Origin: Tetrahymena elliotti 4EA
Lineage: Eukaryota; Ciliophora; Oligohymenophorea; Hymenostomatida; Tetrahymenidae
Length of the DNA stretch: 64,000 nucleotides
Direction: 5' to 3'
NCBI GenBank assembly: GCA_000231825.2
Contig: JH720304.1
Location: forward strand, 1,195,068-1,259,067
This document shows positions 37,285 to 52,993 of the stretch, piece by piece (the stretch's first letter is position 1; every line of letters begins with the position of its first letter). The translations under genes were made by a program, and so were the position numbers. The notes below the pieces were generated by a model that saw only the letters and a list, made by a program, of their open reading frames with translations, did no database searches and was not told where the DNA came from.

Positions 37285-40200
37285 TCAATCATTTAACTAG
37301 CAAAGCAAGGCAGTACCTCTTAATGTCCAAAATTCAGGTGCTTCATGCTTAGTATTTAGTGACTTTTAAAATGATAAAAATTTATTTTATAAAATGAAAA
37401 AAAAAAATTTAATAAAAAAATTTCTTACAACAGCAATAATGAAGTTAGTTGATTGACCAGTTGTTGATAAGACACCTACTCTGTCAGATGTTTTATAAAC
37501 AGGACAGCTGTAATTTTCTTCAGGTTAAGTGTAGTTTTCTTAAGGATTAAAGTGGATCATAGGCATAGTAGAATATAACTATCCTATTTATTAATCAACC
37601 AAAGAGTCCATTTAGGTATCCCACTTAGCTCCATCAAGGTACAAACCATAAATGTAAACACCATCCTTTTAGTTAAAATAAATAAATTAAATTAATATTT
37701 TATTTAAAGGTTTATTTATTTACTTTTGGACCTGCAAGTATTTTATCATAGTCAATACTCATAATTTTATATTTAAAGCTCAAACTATCAATGGGGATCT
37801 TGTATTTTCTAGAGTGAGTTTAGAGTACACCAGTCAAGAAACCTTTTTAAATAAAAAATCAATTGATTTATTAATATATTTAAATGATTATTTTTGAAAG
37901 TACCTTAAGGGAAATAGAAACCACTGAGCCAATAAGAGACAGGATTACCAACTTCCAACCATTTTTTCATCATATTGACTCTCTCAATCAAATCAACAAA
38001 CCAAGAGCTGAGTGGTTTAAGTGATGAATAAGATACTTTTTTCCAAATGGGAGGAAGGAAATTATTTAAAAATGATAGGTACATATCATCTAACTCTTAA
38101 CTCATGACTACAAAACCTTTGATTGCTTTTTACAAATTAGTTAAACTGTCTTTACATACTCCCAAAAGTCTATTGAATTTTTCAATCTAATTTAATTGGA
38201 TATAATTTAGAAGATTTTTAAATTTTAATAAGTATGATATTAATAATTTACTTCTTAGAGAAGAACTGTGGTTAGAGAAGGATATGATCCAGCATCAGTC
38301 TTCTTAAATAATTCAGGATTACCTATTGCTTTATCCAAAAGAGGAGGTAATCTAGATTCTAAATCTTTAGCTAAATCAATAACTATTTCATCTTATGATT
38401 TACCTGTTCCACCACTTGTACTAACTCTTGGTTAAATACTAATAATAGTTTCTATCATTTTAACAGACTCCTAACTATTAAATGTAATATTAGCATTTTC
38501 ATGCATGCCAAATACTTCAGGGTCATCAAAGTTAGGAAGATTTTCAATATAGTTTCTTATTTATTCTACTTGATCACTCAAGGGAACATAATAGATACCA
38601 CTGCCAGAAAGTTTGCATTATTCTTTAAGAATTTCTTCATTATAATATTTTTTTAAGATGCTTAAAAGACATATTCTATCCCAATCATCTGTTACTCTAC
38701 CTCCATAATTAATATGGCCAGTCATATAAAGCATAGCTTCCCAAGGTATTTCATCTGCTGGATCATTTAAGAACATTTTCAAAGTAAGTGTACTAATATC
38801 TAAATCACTATCGTTAAATTCATAAGCCTTATTAAAACCAAGAGGACCGAATTTTCTTCTTTCTTAAACAATAGCATGGAAGAAACTAAGACCAAATAAT
38901 AATCTATTCCATTATATAGGTTTGTGTTAGCAACTATCTAAAAACTCTTAGTTAAATTCTTAATAAGATCTTTTCAAATTTGCTTTTAAACCTCGAGGCG
39001 CCTAAATAATTTAATTCATTTTAATAAAAATATTTTATAAAAATTTAATTTACCTCAGTAGTTAGCTTAAGACCATTTTGTAAAACAGAGACAGGGAAAT
39101 AATTAACAGGCATAGAAGTTAAGAAAAGCCTAAATTAGTCATTCTATATAAAATTGGGAGATGGGAAAGCTTCCACTATCTTTTCTAAGCTACCCATCCA
39201 ACTTTTAGCTAAATGACAATTCTAAAGTAAAACCCAAGTTCCCTAATTTTTAGCTTTTTCAATCAAGACTTCTGCCTTTTTACCTTACCCTTGACCAAGT
39301 GATATTTAATTAATTTATATCTCCTTTTACTTTGCCAACTTTAACAACAAAGTAGTAGGATCAGCGCCAGAAGATAGAATGAAAATAATTGGAGTAAAGC
39401 AGTCACTATCATTGTAGACACTTTCCATGTTACTTGTTACAATTTCATCATAAAATTTACCTAAATTATTTTTAAGTAAGTAAAATGAGCTTTTTCTTTA
39501 AAAGAGGACCATTTTGATTTTTAATTAAATTTTAAACAAAAACTATTTCAAATTTTAAATGTTAATTTACCAAGTTCATCACTGACATAATGGGAAAAGG
39601 AATTCATAACTTTTTCAGGTCTGAAAATTTTGATCAAAATTAGTTTCATGAATCTATCTACTTCTTCACAACCTTTTGGAAGCTTTTCATGATATATATC
39701 ATCACTTTATATAAATGCAGCCCATGACGCCATATCTTTTTTGATGAGATTAGGAATTTCTTTGAATGAATTTATTTGTAGAGAACATTCATAAAGGGTC
39801 ATCCATTACTTTTCCGAAATGGTTCCTTTTGCAGGATTATCAGGGATTCTGGATGCATCTTTCACAGTAATAGCAGGTCCACGCAATAAAATATTCCATG
39901 CACCTGAATTAATTTCTTCTCTCTATCTTTTGATGGCTGTACAAATCAAAAAGGAAAATAATTTTTTATGGGTATTAAATAGACCTCTACAAATATCCAT
40001 AAATAATGTTTTAGTAATATTATCAGATAAATTAAGTAATCTTTCTTCCAAAATATTTGATGATTGAGAAGTTTCCTTTTTTTGAAATAAAATAAATAAA
40101 TAAGATTATTTAATTTAAAATAAATATTTACCAAAGCTATCTTGAAAAGCTTTTTGAAATAAGTCAAGGAATATTAATACATTGGATCAATGCCGGATAA

Positions 40201-43200
40201 ATCACTAATAACAAAATAGAGAACAGTACCTCTAATGGCTACAGGAACATAGTGAGATCTACTGATATTAATTTACTCTTCAATTTGCTATGCAGCAACT
40301 AAATCTTTGGCTATGACTGCAGACTATTTCTTTGATTTTTCTAAAGTTTCAATGAGTTCAACATCATCCAAAATCATACCTTTTGAGTTAGCTAAAAGTT
40401 CTAAGATTTTATCTTGAGCTTCTTTGATAGTCTTCTTAGCATTAGCAATAGAAACAGTTGTTTCATCTCTTTACTTTTCTATTTCTGGCTTTTCATTTTT
40501 CATAACGTCACCTAAAAGCTAGTCTTAAAGACCTTAGAAAGTAATACTAAAGTTAATGACTGTAACTTTGATAAATATTTCAGGTAAATAATGTGGATTA
40601 GCCATCTTAGTTGTTATATACATTTTGAATCTATTATCGTAATCTATCTTTTTATCTCCAACTCTGATTAATTTTCTTCCATCAACTTCAAATGTCTATT
40701 AATGAAGGACTGAGTCAATAGAAGGTTCAAGTCTTTCACCAACATTTTCAATAAGCACAGGATAACCTGAACTAATAGCACCCTAAATAACACTCAAGAA
40801 ATGAGATTCACTGAATCTAACTATTTTTAAATTATTATCTCTTTCATGATTCTTAATCCATTTATTTGCTTCTCCTTATGGATCAATCATCAAAGGCCAT
40901 CTTTCTGATTACTTTGTAATCACACCATTATCAATACTGAAAGCATCATTTGGAAGTCCTTATAAATTCCAATCACGAATAGTAATAGGTGTTTCTAATG
41001 TATCTGCCAAACTGTAATTTTCAGGCATAGGAACTCCTAGTTCTTACATTCCTTCAACCCATTACTTAGTCATAGGATCACGATATTTACTTGTAAATCC
41101 TCCCAAATAATTAATAGAAGAAGAAGCTAAGAAAACACTTCCAATGAGCTACTAAATAGAAACATCAATAGTTGCAATTTAATTTTTCCATCTGACACCT
41201 TCATCAGCCAATAAATCTTGCAATTTTTCAGCTGCAATTAAACGATTTTTAGTTCTTTCTAATTCTTCTTCAAGTTACTTTTTGATCTATACAGTTTTAT
41301 CACATTCTTCCTGTAATTTTTACACTTTATCTTTTACTTTTTAAAGTTCATTCATTTTGAGTTTCAATTCATTATTTTTAATATCTAATTTAGATTATAA
41401 ATCTCTAACTTTCTCTTTAAGTGGATTAACATTCTTAGCCACCTTTGAATAATTGTCCATAGCATTACACCACATAGCAATAGATTTACAAGCTGAACTA
41501 GCCTTATTTATATTAGTTAAGTCCCATTCAACCTTTTTCATATAAGTTCTAGCCTTATTCAAATTTTTATCAATTATATTATCTTTATCATATTTCTATA
41601 ACCTTTCAATAAAGTTATCTTGTAAAACCTATTTTTAAAAGTAGAGTTAAATTTTAATTTAAATTATTGTAAATTAAAAGAGTTAGTTAAAATATTTTAA
41701 TAAATTTTGTTTGAAAATTGAATTTTAAAAATTGATAAAATGAAAAATATGAATACCTTTTAAGCTCTTTCCCAATCATTTTTTTCACCAAACAAGCACA
41801 AAACGCATTCTAAGACCATTTGTACAAGCTCTGGAGGCTTTTTATAGGTTCTGACTTAATCAATGTCAGCTTTATTGATACTTTTTAGAGCTTCTTCAGC
41901 CCTTTATAGTTCAGGAAGAGCTTTATTTAATTCTGTTTAGGCTTCATCAGAAATAACTTTGATTTCTTGAGCTTGTTCATTTACTTTTTCAGCTTCTATA
42001 GAAACAGCTAATTCTTTTTCTCCTGCTTCTGCTGAATCAATTGAGAGTTGTTATATAAATTAATCAGTTTTAATTTATTGTTCTTCAAGTTAAGGTTAAA
42101 GGGCTTCCATTTCAATTTTAAGAGATGCTACAATATCATTTGTAGATTAAAGTTTCTCAAGACCATCTGATAATTTCTTTTTGACTGAAAGCATTTCTTC
42201 TCTCTTCTTGGTTAATAATTTACAATATAACTTAATTTGATCTAAATAACTCTTGGGTGTTGTATAAATCTTTCTTCTTAATTCCTTTTTAATTTAAATT
42301 AAAATTCATCTAATAAATGAATAAATTATTAAAAAAATATCTGCATACTTTATAGAATAAATCGCATTGTTGAGAAATATCAACAGAGACTCTCATGCAC
42401 ATTTCAGTTAAAGAATCTCTTATATTAAGAGAAGGTAATTCAACTTGACCTAAGAAGCGTTGAGCGACAGAAAGTAAAGCTTCTTTTGGCCATGGTGGGA
42501 ACCAATCAAGAGTACAACAATTAACTAATGAAGGGAATTTTCTGCATCTAACTCTCAAAGCTTCACCTACTGGAGACATACATAGAATGATATGCAAATT
42601 TTCTCTTACTCTTTCGACAAAGAAACTCCATAAAGATTCAGGAGAATCAGGTCTTTTTAATTTAACAGCAACTGTTCTAATATTATTAATTACATTATCT
42701 AAATCTTCTTTCTTTGCATACAAATTTGGAACTTCTCCTGTATTGAGCAAGTTATTAATATCTTCTAAAAAGCTTTCACTTGATATTTAAACATCTGTGA
42801 AAATAAAAGATGTAGGAGTGCCTTCAGTACCTGATCTGTTCATTATTTTCATTAAATCTTCTCTAAATGATTAAGCATTATAATTTTTAACTAGTTCTAT
42901 CTAGAAAACTTCACATTTCATTACGAAACTGGATAATTTTGATAAACTTTATTTACCACTACCTCCAACACCTATCAACATAGCATTACCTCTTTAATAT
43001 ATTTAATAATAATTATAATTTAAATATTATTTTTATTTATCTTAAATTGTACCTAGGCTATCTGAGAATACGAGAAACTCTAACAATATGTTCCATAGCA
43101 TCATCGAAGAAAACAAGATTCATCTTATCATTCGATGATAGATTATAGTCTTCTAATTTTTCTTCAAGATTTTTAATTACCTTTGGCCTATCTACAATTT

Positions 43201-46200
43201 CTTCATAAACACTTTATCCTAGATCTAATTTTAAGATATCTGAAAACAAGAAAGGTACAGTAAAAATTTCTTCTTAAGACCAAGATAAATTAAAGTATCT
43301 TGATACCATACTAGTAATTTAGTTTTTGAACCAACTTCTATCCTCCTATTATTTTTATTTTTCTTTAAATAAAAACATTTTAGAATAAATTAATTTTTAC
43401 ATCGTTAACTAGTCTATCAGCAAACACACGAGAAGTTTCATGAATCCATAACTTTGTTAGAGATTCTAAACTGTTAACTGACTATGGTCTAACTTGTAGT
43501 ATTCCTTGGATAACTTTAGAAACGTCTCTCAAGTTAAATATATAATGAAATTTAGAAGGGATAGGTAATAGATCTTTGCAAATAATATTGTAAATATCGA
43601 TTGTTGATTTAACTACAGCATCATGAGTTTTTTTCACACCTTCTGAGAAATTATAACTATTAGTAAAGCCTTTCATTATTGAACCAAAAATTTGTTCCAT
43701 AGTAGAATTTGAAGGTTAAGGCAAACAGAATACATTGAAATGTCTAATAAATCTAGGAGTGAGAGGGTTACGTCCACCACCTAATTTTTTGTTTCAAAGT
43801 AAACTTTTTTAAAATAAATTCTAATATATTACCTGGAGGAGCTCCGGCACATACTAAAGTGGTATCTTCAATATTTTTCCAGAATAACTTCTATCTATCA
43901 TAGAAGCCCCCTTTATCAGTAAGTTATCTAAGTAATTCAATACAAGGCTAAGCACCATAAGATTCTAATGCGGGCATATTAACATCATCAATAAAAATAG
44001 CAATTCTTTCATTAGGACGTGCACCAAATAGGGTTTTACCCTTTTTGTTGAGCTTTGATTCGATAGCAAGTTATGTCTATTTGGGATTTGTTTGAGCTGA
44101 AAAGTTCAAGAAGATACCATTAATAGTAGGTTTATCTGATCTTGGGTCTTTATTTTTAGCATTTTACAAGAAATTTTGAACAATGACAGACTTTCCAACA
44201 CCAGTTTCACCTGTAAAAAGGCATGGTTTTTGAATATAAATAAGCTTTTCTAAAATATGAGTAATCTTTTTAGTATCTACTGTAGGAACAAGTAAATTAA
44301 AGTAAGGAGTATCTCTAGAATAAGTGAAATCTTCTAATTTTACTTCCCATGGAACAAAATTCTTCTATTAATTAGATTCAACTATAAAATCAAAAATAGT
44401 TTCACACTTAGGGAATCTTAGTTATTAGAAAGTATCCTTAAAGTAAACATCCAACTATATTAATATTTTAAATTATTTCTTAAGTTTTCTTCATAAAAAA
44501 TTGAATTCAAATAAAAAAATTACAGTATCGTAATGCTTTTAGCTGACTGAACCACAAACACCCCAAATTAAAGCGAAAACATACATATAGTTGATTCTTT
44601 TCAGTATTTCTTCATCTGAATCAGTTGTTATCAAAGTTTTTAATAGAACTTAGAGGATATTGCATACATTAGCAGCTTGCTATATTTAAATTGTTGGGAA
44701 GGGCTCATAAAAGTTTCTTGTAAATCTTGAAGTTGAATCAAAAGTGTTATTAAACATATTAATTAGTCCATCTAAACAATTTCTACTCATGTAGATCTTC
44801 CCTTAATTTGTTGCTTCCTCTTTACTAGATGTGTTAATAAAGTTTTAAGACCATGTCTTGACATATGGCATCCAACCTAAATCTTCATGACATAAATAGA
44901 CCATACCACATCTACTAACTGTAGCAGGTGAGGCTACAGCCAAATCTTGGACTTCAAACACCATTCTTAATTCAGATCTTTATAAATTATATTAAATACA
45001 TGAAGTATTATTATCTTTTAAATTTATTTTTTACCTTAGCTTAATACGTTCTGAGTTAGCTAAACAAAGAGTCATGTTATCATCTAAAACTGTATTCATA
45101 TTTTCTATCCAAAGAGCGTCAACTGGACCATCAAAAACAATCCAATCTCTATGAAGAGGGTCCCAAGATGCATCTAATCCAGGAGTGTTTACATTTCTAA
45201 TAATGGAAGAAGCCAAACCATCCATCCACTCCTATGTAAACACATCTACTTCACCATAAAGCTCACCCATTGTAATACACTTAGGATTTAAAACATGATA
45301 ATCAACATATTAATATCTTTAATCAGGGTCATTTTATTTTCTAAGGGTACTCATTGTTTTTGCCAAGTTCCTATAGCATTCAGTCTTACCACTACCTGTA
45401 GGACCAACAAGCATAACACCAAAACGTACATTCATAGTATCAAACAATTAAATAATCTTTGTAACAAAAGTATCAACTACTTATAATCCACTTGATTTTA
45501 AGCTTTAATGGATCACAAACTCTAGATTTCCTTTATTATTGTTTAGATAATTTAATAAAATAAGTTTAAAGAAAGAATTTACCATATTAAACTTCTGGAA
45601 TTTCTGCACCTGGGAAAAGATCCTAGACTAAAGCAGAGAAGAGAGGTAAATCATCCTTTAAGAATTTAGGAACATTTGAGTCTCTCATAGCTCTAATAAG
45701 CACAATGTCTTCACTAAGTTTACTTTCAGCTCTTTTAAGAGAACCTGCCATAACTAGCAATGATTTGACTGCTCTCATACCAAAATCATAATGATCTTAT
45801 TGAGAAAGCTGTTCTGAACTTAACTTGTAAAGCTAGACCATTTTCTTTGAAAGAGTTTATGCATTTTCAAAACCTTCGGCAAAAAGCATAATTTCTGCAA
45901 TCATAGCATAATCAGGAATCATCATACTTACAGGACGGAAAAGTGATTTTAAATTATCAGGTAATTCTGTTCTTCCTGCATAACCAGGATTCATTGTAAT
46001 AAATACACCATAAGTGTTTTTTAAAGGAATTTCAATACCTTCAAATTCAAATTTTTCTTTTTCAGCTAGCAAAGCAATACGAATAGTAAGAAGTTACTGA
46101 GCAATAACTGAGAGTACTTCAATATCAATACGATTAAATTCATCCAAACAAGCCCAAGCACCTTAAGTTTAGAAATAAAAATATAAAATCAATTAATTTT

Positions 46201-49200
46201 GAATTCGCTTTACCTTATTAAACTAGACCTGAATAAAGCTTATTCATCATAGCAGCTGTAATTTAATCAGAACAATTGAAGACAATACATAATCTACCTA
46301 AACTCTTAGCTAAATCTTTTGTAGATTCTGTCTTTCCTGTACCTGCAGGGCCAGCGGGAGCCGCTCCTAATTTATTTTCCAGAGCAGATGTAATAGTAAT
46401 CCAACATCTAAATTTTATTTTTAAATGTAAATTCTTTAATATTCAATTAAAATTAAATAAATTAAATTACCTATCTGTGAGTGGTGTAATAACTAGACGA
46501 GATGTAGCACCCAAATATTCATAACCATATATAATCTTAGCAGTAACCTGATTAATAACACAATCATCTTATCTTTCATCCCAATAATATCTCAGTTATT
46601 ATTACCAATTGAAATCAGTAACACTTTCTATGCTCAAATTAGCTAATCTTTCTACGATATCTCTATTATGTACATCAGTTGTGATAAGAGCTACAATAAT
46701 CTTTCTATGTAAACTAGATAAATCTCCTCTAACTAAAGCAGTTAATTATTGCAACTACCCAATACATACTTCATACCATTCCCACATATTACCTTTAATA
46801 ATATTAATCGAATTACTAAAAAAGGTTAATAAATAAAAATTACCTTTTTCAGTGTTGTTAGGATCATAAATCAAATAATCTTGGGTATTCAAACACCATA
46901 AGATTTGACTGATAGTTGCAACAACTTAACCTTTGTTGCTTAAAATCCATTCATTACGCTTCTTTTTACCTTCCATATATTCCTACAAACCTTCTCTCAT
47001 TTTCTTTTTAATGCATTCAAACATTTCTTTTTGCAAATAATCAAGCCAAACTTCTACATTATTCTTAGCTTAAACATATTTAGAAAATTCAACAACTTCT
47101 CCTTCAGGTGATATCATACCATAGATTAAATTACTATTTGATGTTGTTTTATCTTGTCCCATGTATAGCTTAACTAGCCCTTCAAAGCACTTACCTAAAT
47201 GAGGTTCAACTTCTTCAAGTCTACTAGCCTATAAATATGAAAATTTTATTAAATAAATGTCTTTCAACAAAATATATTTTTTACCTTAGCTAATATTTCT
47301 AATAATTCATCATTAGATAAGAAATAGAAACGAGGGAAAGACTATCTCTTTAACTCAAGATAATCTTCGAGTTATCTTTCAATGACATCTAATGCTTCAC
47401 AGTTTTTACCTAAGTTTTCATTTAAAGTAGTACCAGGCCACTTAATCAGCTTTATAATTTTGCGATTCATAGATGTCTTTTTCATTAGCTATCTCAAGAA
47501 TTTATCACAAACATCAAATTAATGAGATTCTTATGGTAAATTCTTTTTAATATCTGGAGCACTAAATATATTTTCAAGATACATCCATTTTCTCTGATAT
47601 TCTACCCATTTATCAACAATATCAGAAAGTAATAATAAATTCTATTACATTTTTTCTGCTCTAGTTCTAAGTGGTCTGACATATCTACTAGCAAGAATAT
47701 TATTAATAGTGGCCAAACCATCATCGAATTCTTAAATTAATTCATCAACATCAGCTAAGACCCAAAGATCATTAGAATCCTTATATTACTTTAAGTGTAA
47801 TTCGACTTCTTCCCATCTTTTTTCAACTTAGTCAATTTGTTATCTTAAGCTCTCTTCTTATGCTGCACGAACTGATATATCCATGATATCTTCTTAATGT
47901 TTATCTACCTAAAGAGCAAGTAACTTCTTTAATGTAAAGTCAGCATCTTCAATACTAAAATCACTTTTTAAAATAGCCTTAATATCTCTCCAATGGTCTT
48001 CTGTCAAGTATTCACTTCTCAGTGCAGTGACAACAGGCATTGTATCTTTGTATTTCCAAACCATATTCATCAAATGATCAATAACTTTATTTTCTGGGAG
48101 ATTCTTCTTACATCTAAAATATTCAAACAATAAATTAATTTCACAACAAATAATAATTTCAATATTTCAAAAAATAAAAATTTAGCTTTCTTTACCTATT
48201 AACTATACGAATGTATTATTCAGTTTAAGAAGCAATTTATTTAGCATTGATTGAAGCAAAAGGTAAATTTTCCCAATCTTTTTATAAGGCATCAAATTCT
48301 AATATACCCTTCCACATACTAAATCTTAAGTTAAGTTATTCTCTACTACTTAGAAGTGTTTCATAATTAGCGGTTTCTTAAACAGCTAAAATTTCTTCAT
48401 ATTAAATAAATTTATTCATGTTTTCTTCCTAAATTTTAATTTTTTAATCTATATCAGATAACTCTTGAACATATGTTTCTCTTAATTTTTAATCAGAAGT
48501 CATTTCTAAATATTTTTTATTCTAAGATTCTTCAAGTAATTCAACAGCCTTTTCTTTTAGAGTTTTTATTTTATCTTATAATTTTAATTTTTGTTTATCA
48601 ATATCCTGAGTGGTTTATGTTTCTGCATTATTTAATGCAGTGTTCAACTTAGAATCTAAATCATTAAGTTTCAATAATAAATCAGTATCACCTTTTTGTA
48701 ATTCTTGTACTTACTTAGACTTAAGTAAACCAAGTAATAAATCGAGATTCATAAGCTCATCTTTCTTACCTGATTATTCTCTATATATTCTATCTAAAGC
48801 ATTTTTTCTTTCAACAAACTATTCAATTTCAGTTACACCACCACTTAAAGCACCTTGAGCTTATTCTAACCATTATCTAACTTTTTGAGATCTTTCTCTA
48901 TATATTTTTAGTAATACAGTCTCCAACTCATGAACTCTCTTTGTATGGTCAGGGATAATTTATTTACCTAAATCAGTTGTTATTGCTTTAAATAGACCAA
49001 GATTAGCTTATTGAATAAATTTAGAATTGAAAATTTCAGTATTGTCTTAATAGCATTTAAGAACTAATGAGAATGTTTTCTTTTTTCAAAATAAATGAAA
49101 AAAATAAAATAATAATATCAATATATCTATAAATTTTACCTATTATCTAATCAATCTAGGATTTTCTAAGATTGTAATATTACAATTAATTTCTCTCCAG

Positions 49201-52200
49201 AACATATTGAAGTATGGCTTAAATTCTTCTTAGAATTTTTCAATACGTTTAAATGAAGACTCAATTACTTTGAAACAGTCTTCCATAAATGAATTTTGTT
49301 GCATACTTTCTTTAATCCAAGTGGTAGGATTTAATGAATAACTTTCTGGTTTAGTCCATTTTTCACCAATAATTTCATCCCACTCTTCAAGACCTTTGAC
49401 ATAAATCAAGAATTGTTAATGTTTGCTCCATCTTTCAATATTCTATTTGATAATTATTTAATGAGAGTCAATTGAATTAATCATTTATTTTACCTAAATA
49501 CAATCTAAACCTTCAGAGAAAATATGTTAAATTGTATCTAAAAACTCTTTTCTACTTGGTAGAACCTGTAACCAAGAAGTATGAATATTTACAGCCTCTC
49601 TTTTTACTTTGATATCATCATCATCTAATTCTTCCTCAACTTATAAAGTCGTTTTCTAATTTAAACATAAAATTAACTTATTTCAAATTAAAATAAATCA
49701 ATTTACATTTTCTTATTGCTATGGTGGTTCTTCTTCATTTGTGATTTCTTTAGTAAATTCTGAGAATTTCTCTAAGTCAAAGTCATCTAAATTCTTTTTT
49801 AAATTACCGGCTCTGTACTGTTGCTGTTAAACAACTAAATTTTAATTTATATTCTTCAAGTCATATTTTAACTTAAAGTCAATCTTAAACATAGGATCAA
49901 ATTCTTAATACATTTTATCAGGATCACTTTCAAGAATCTAAAGAAAAAATAAAATTTAAAATCAATACAAATATTTTAATATTTTACTTTATTAGTAGTT
50001 GCACATTCAGCTGTTTCTTTAATCTTTGATAAAAAGTCAGTTGCTGAATTTATGTATACATTTCCTAAACTTTAAATTGCTACAAAATCAAGTAAATAGG
50101 CCAATCTCAAAAATCTAACAAATTCATTTCTCATCATACTTCTTTAGCCATAGTTCATATCTTATGGGAAACCTAAACTTTCCCAAATCTATTTCTTTTC
50201 ATCCATGACTTAATTTTTTATAGAAACTTCATGAGCCTAATTTTTTAAGTAAGAAACATTAATTATATTTAGAATTTATTGTATTTTTTTTATTGCAATA
50301 TTTTAAAAATTTAGTTAGAATAATTTATTCAATAATTAAAAAGATTTAGTTTTTAAAAATATTTATTGAATAATTATTTTATTTACCTATTCTCTCATTT
50401 GTTCTTCTTCATTAGATTTTGCTTTTAGTATTTTAAGACGGAGTTGATCAATTTCTTCTTTGATTCCTTTTCTGCAATTATCATGAAGCTTTTATGAGAA
50501 AGTTTCTAATTTAGAAGCTACATCACTTCTTTAGTTTTGTTGTAAATCTTAGAATTCTTATAATGTTAGAGTATCAGATCCTTATACGTCAACAAATCTG
50601 AGTTTTTCTATGTCGTAACACAAGGCACGATGATTAAGAAGTAATTTTTAATAAATAGGTTTTAAAATAAATAGTTTTTCGTTTAAAATATCTCCGAGTT
50701 ATTTATGACGTTATTGATAAATTATTTTGTACCATTTCTTTAAAGTTTTCCATTTTCTGAATTTCTAAAAAAATTTCAAGGATTTTATTTCATTAAATTA
50801 GTCTCTTTCTTTAAGCCAGTCACTTAAATGAACAAAATCTGATGGTTTATTATTTTCAAACCTAGTAACACCCTAAGAACTCAAAGTGTAATAATCATTA
50901 ATTTTATTTTTTTTCAAATCATTATATTTCACAACCTTTTTAAATGTTTAAAAAAATATAATTAAAATCAATTAATTAATAACAAATCAAATTACTCTCA
51001 TATTATAGGCATCATTTGAATTTTATTCTATTTTTATAAGATAAATAAATTGACTCAAAGGAACTTTGCTTTCTCTTACTGCTTAGATAAAACTATCAAT
51101 ATCTCTTGAAATGAAACGCTCTCCATTATTCTCAATAATATTTGTATCACTAGTTTATTAATTAAATCCTCTGTCTACCTGAATCCCAGTTGATTCCTAG
51201 TTCATTTAAAATTTTTTAATATTAATAAAAATTTTCATTAATTAATTTATTTTTAAATAAAAATCCTATTAGATCTACACAAATTTTAATTTCTAATATT
51301 TATAATTCAAAAATATTTTTTCTATCAATTTTTCAAGATATTTCTTTAAATAGTCTAACATGTTTATGATTTAGTATTAATTTTTTAAATAAATAAAAGC
51401 ATCCTTTTTTTTTATAATTTCAATAATAAATTTAGTAAAATTCTAATATTTTTGCTGCTGGCTGTATTTTATTAATTGATTAAAACTAAACCGTTCCATT
51501 CCTTGACATGCTATCTTAAGCATATTTATATTGGTTTATTCATATTTGCTGAGTCTTTTTAAGGATTTTTGAAATTTTTGAAAATTTTTATTAGAGGTAT
51601 TTGAGCTACAAAAAATGTATTTCAATTTTTTTTTCCTTTTCAAAAATACAATTTAATATCCAAAAATATTGTGTTAAGCTTAAAGATTATTAAAAATATT
51701 ATTACAGGGTTGTATTGAGATTGTTCAGGACCATAATTATCATCTTCTTTTAGAATGGATTTAGAAACTTGGCTTTAATATACTTTTTTCATTTATTGAG
51801 TGTGGTAATACTCTAGAGAAGTGTTGTTAGTTCCAATCATTTCATCCATTAATATTTTAACTGGTTTTATTTTATATGAAACATTCAAAGGGGCACCTCC
51901 ATAGAATGAACCATCTTGTTGATAATTATCTTATCCTTCTTCAATTTAGTTGAAAGATGTTTAGTCTATCATTGTTTGGTTTAAACCTCCTACAATACGC
52001 TTTTTATTTTTATCTCTTTAAATAATATTTCTTGATGGAGGTAACATCAAAGAAAAACTATTATCGTATAGATTAACAGTGTTATTATTTAATGGTGGTT
52101 AAATATTTGCTGGAATGTTATTACTGCTATTATTCAAATTGGTTTTTGGTCCTATTGAGTTACCACGTTTTGTGCCTAGCGCTTGTAAACGGAAACTCTT

Positions 52201-52782
52201 TGAAATTTACTTAGAAGTTGGTCTAACTAATTCATTAATTGTCATGCTTTGATTATTAGCATCTTCTTAGTTACTTGCCTTTACTGTTTATGTTCCTACT
52301 TTTACTAATGGAGGAAGAATATCTTTAGGCTTAGGATTACCAAGTTGTTATTATTTCCAATTATCGATAACAATCTTAGGTGTCATAGAAGTATCTTAAG
52401 AATTACCTCTATACCTAACAATCTAATTTATATTTCCTACTTAAACCTTTTAAAATAATCTATTTACAAGCATTTATTTTGCTTGGCTCATCTTTGCTTA
52501 TTAAGACTAAAACTATTGCTACTACAATGACATATTATCATTCTTATTAGAATTACCATTACTATAGTATTAACCATTATCATGTTAATTATACTGTTAA
52601 TTTTACATCATATTAGGATTTTCACTATAATACTATTGCTCATTCATATCCTAATATTAATCCTATTCTTCTTCATTAAAATCTCTTTGCGAATTCATTC
52701 TTTATTGCTAGGAGGATGTCATGCTTTATTATGATGTATTCCTGGATACAGAAGAGCCTCTTCTGCGAAAAGAATTATTCAT
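37285..52782 (-). CDS. axonemal inner-arm dynein heavy chain (DNAH3/7/12-like), about 4,600 aa
   Basis: Motor subunit that drives ciliary bending. The gene has about 25 exons with short introns. The first exon (52782-51706, 359 codons) is Gln/Asn-rich and joins in phase 0 across a 509-nt intron to the exon starting at 51196. After the N-terminal tail and linker come the AAA modules. AAA1 has the P-loop GPAGTGKTE at about 46326-46355, preceded by YEYLG and followed by FDEFNR-like and DFGMRAVKS segments. AAA2 has GPTGSGKTE at about 45378-45410, AAA3 has GETGVGKS at about 44180-44225 and AAA4 has GVGGSGKQ at about 42950-42990. The stalk coiled coil and microtubule-binding tip are at about 41230-42250 (TYKKPPELV). 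AAA5/6 follow, and the C-terminal domain ends [14 protein letters not shown]. All four nucleotide loops look intact, so the motor should be functional. The closeness to DNAH3/7/12 ([26 protein letters not shown]) indicates a single-headed inner arm. Confidence 0.95.
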
Positions 52783-52993
52783 TTTTACTAAACTTACTTC
52801 TGCTAGTTAAATGGAACTATTATATTTCTCTAATATACTTAAATATATTCAATGCTTAAATAGTGATTTGGGTTAGGGTGAGCTAAACTCTATACTTTTT
52901 GTGTGAAAATAAATGAAATAAATAGGAAGTATACTTAATAGATAAAGATGCTTTTATTTATTTCTTTTCTTAATTAAATTACTTATCCTTTAA

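Noticed and set aside
39819..48858. Many short open frames on both strands inside the dynein gene
   Set aside because: They are fragments or antisense shadows of dynein exons created by reading TAA/TAG as stops.
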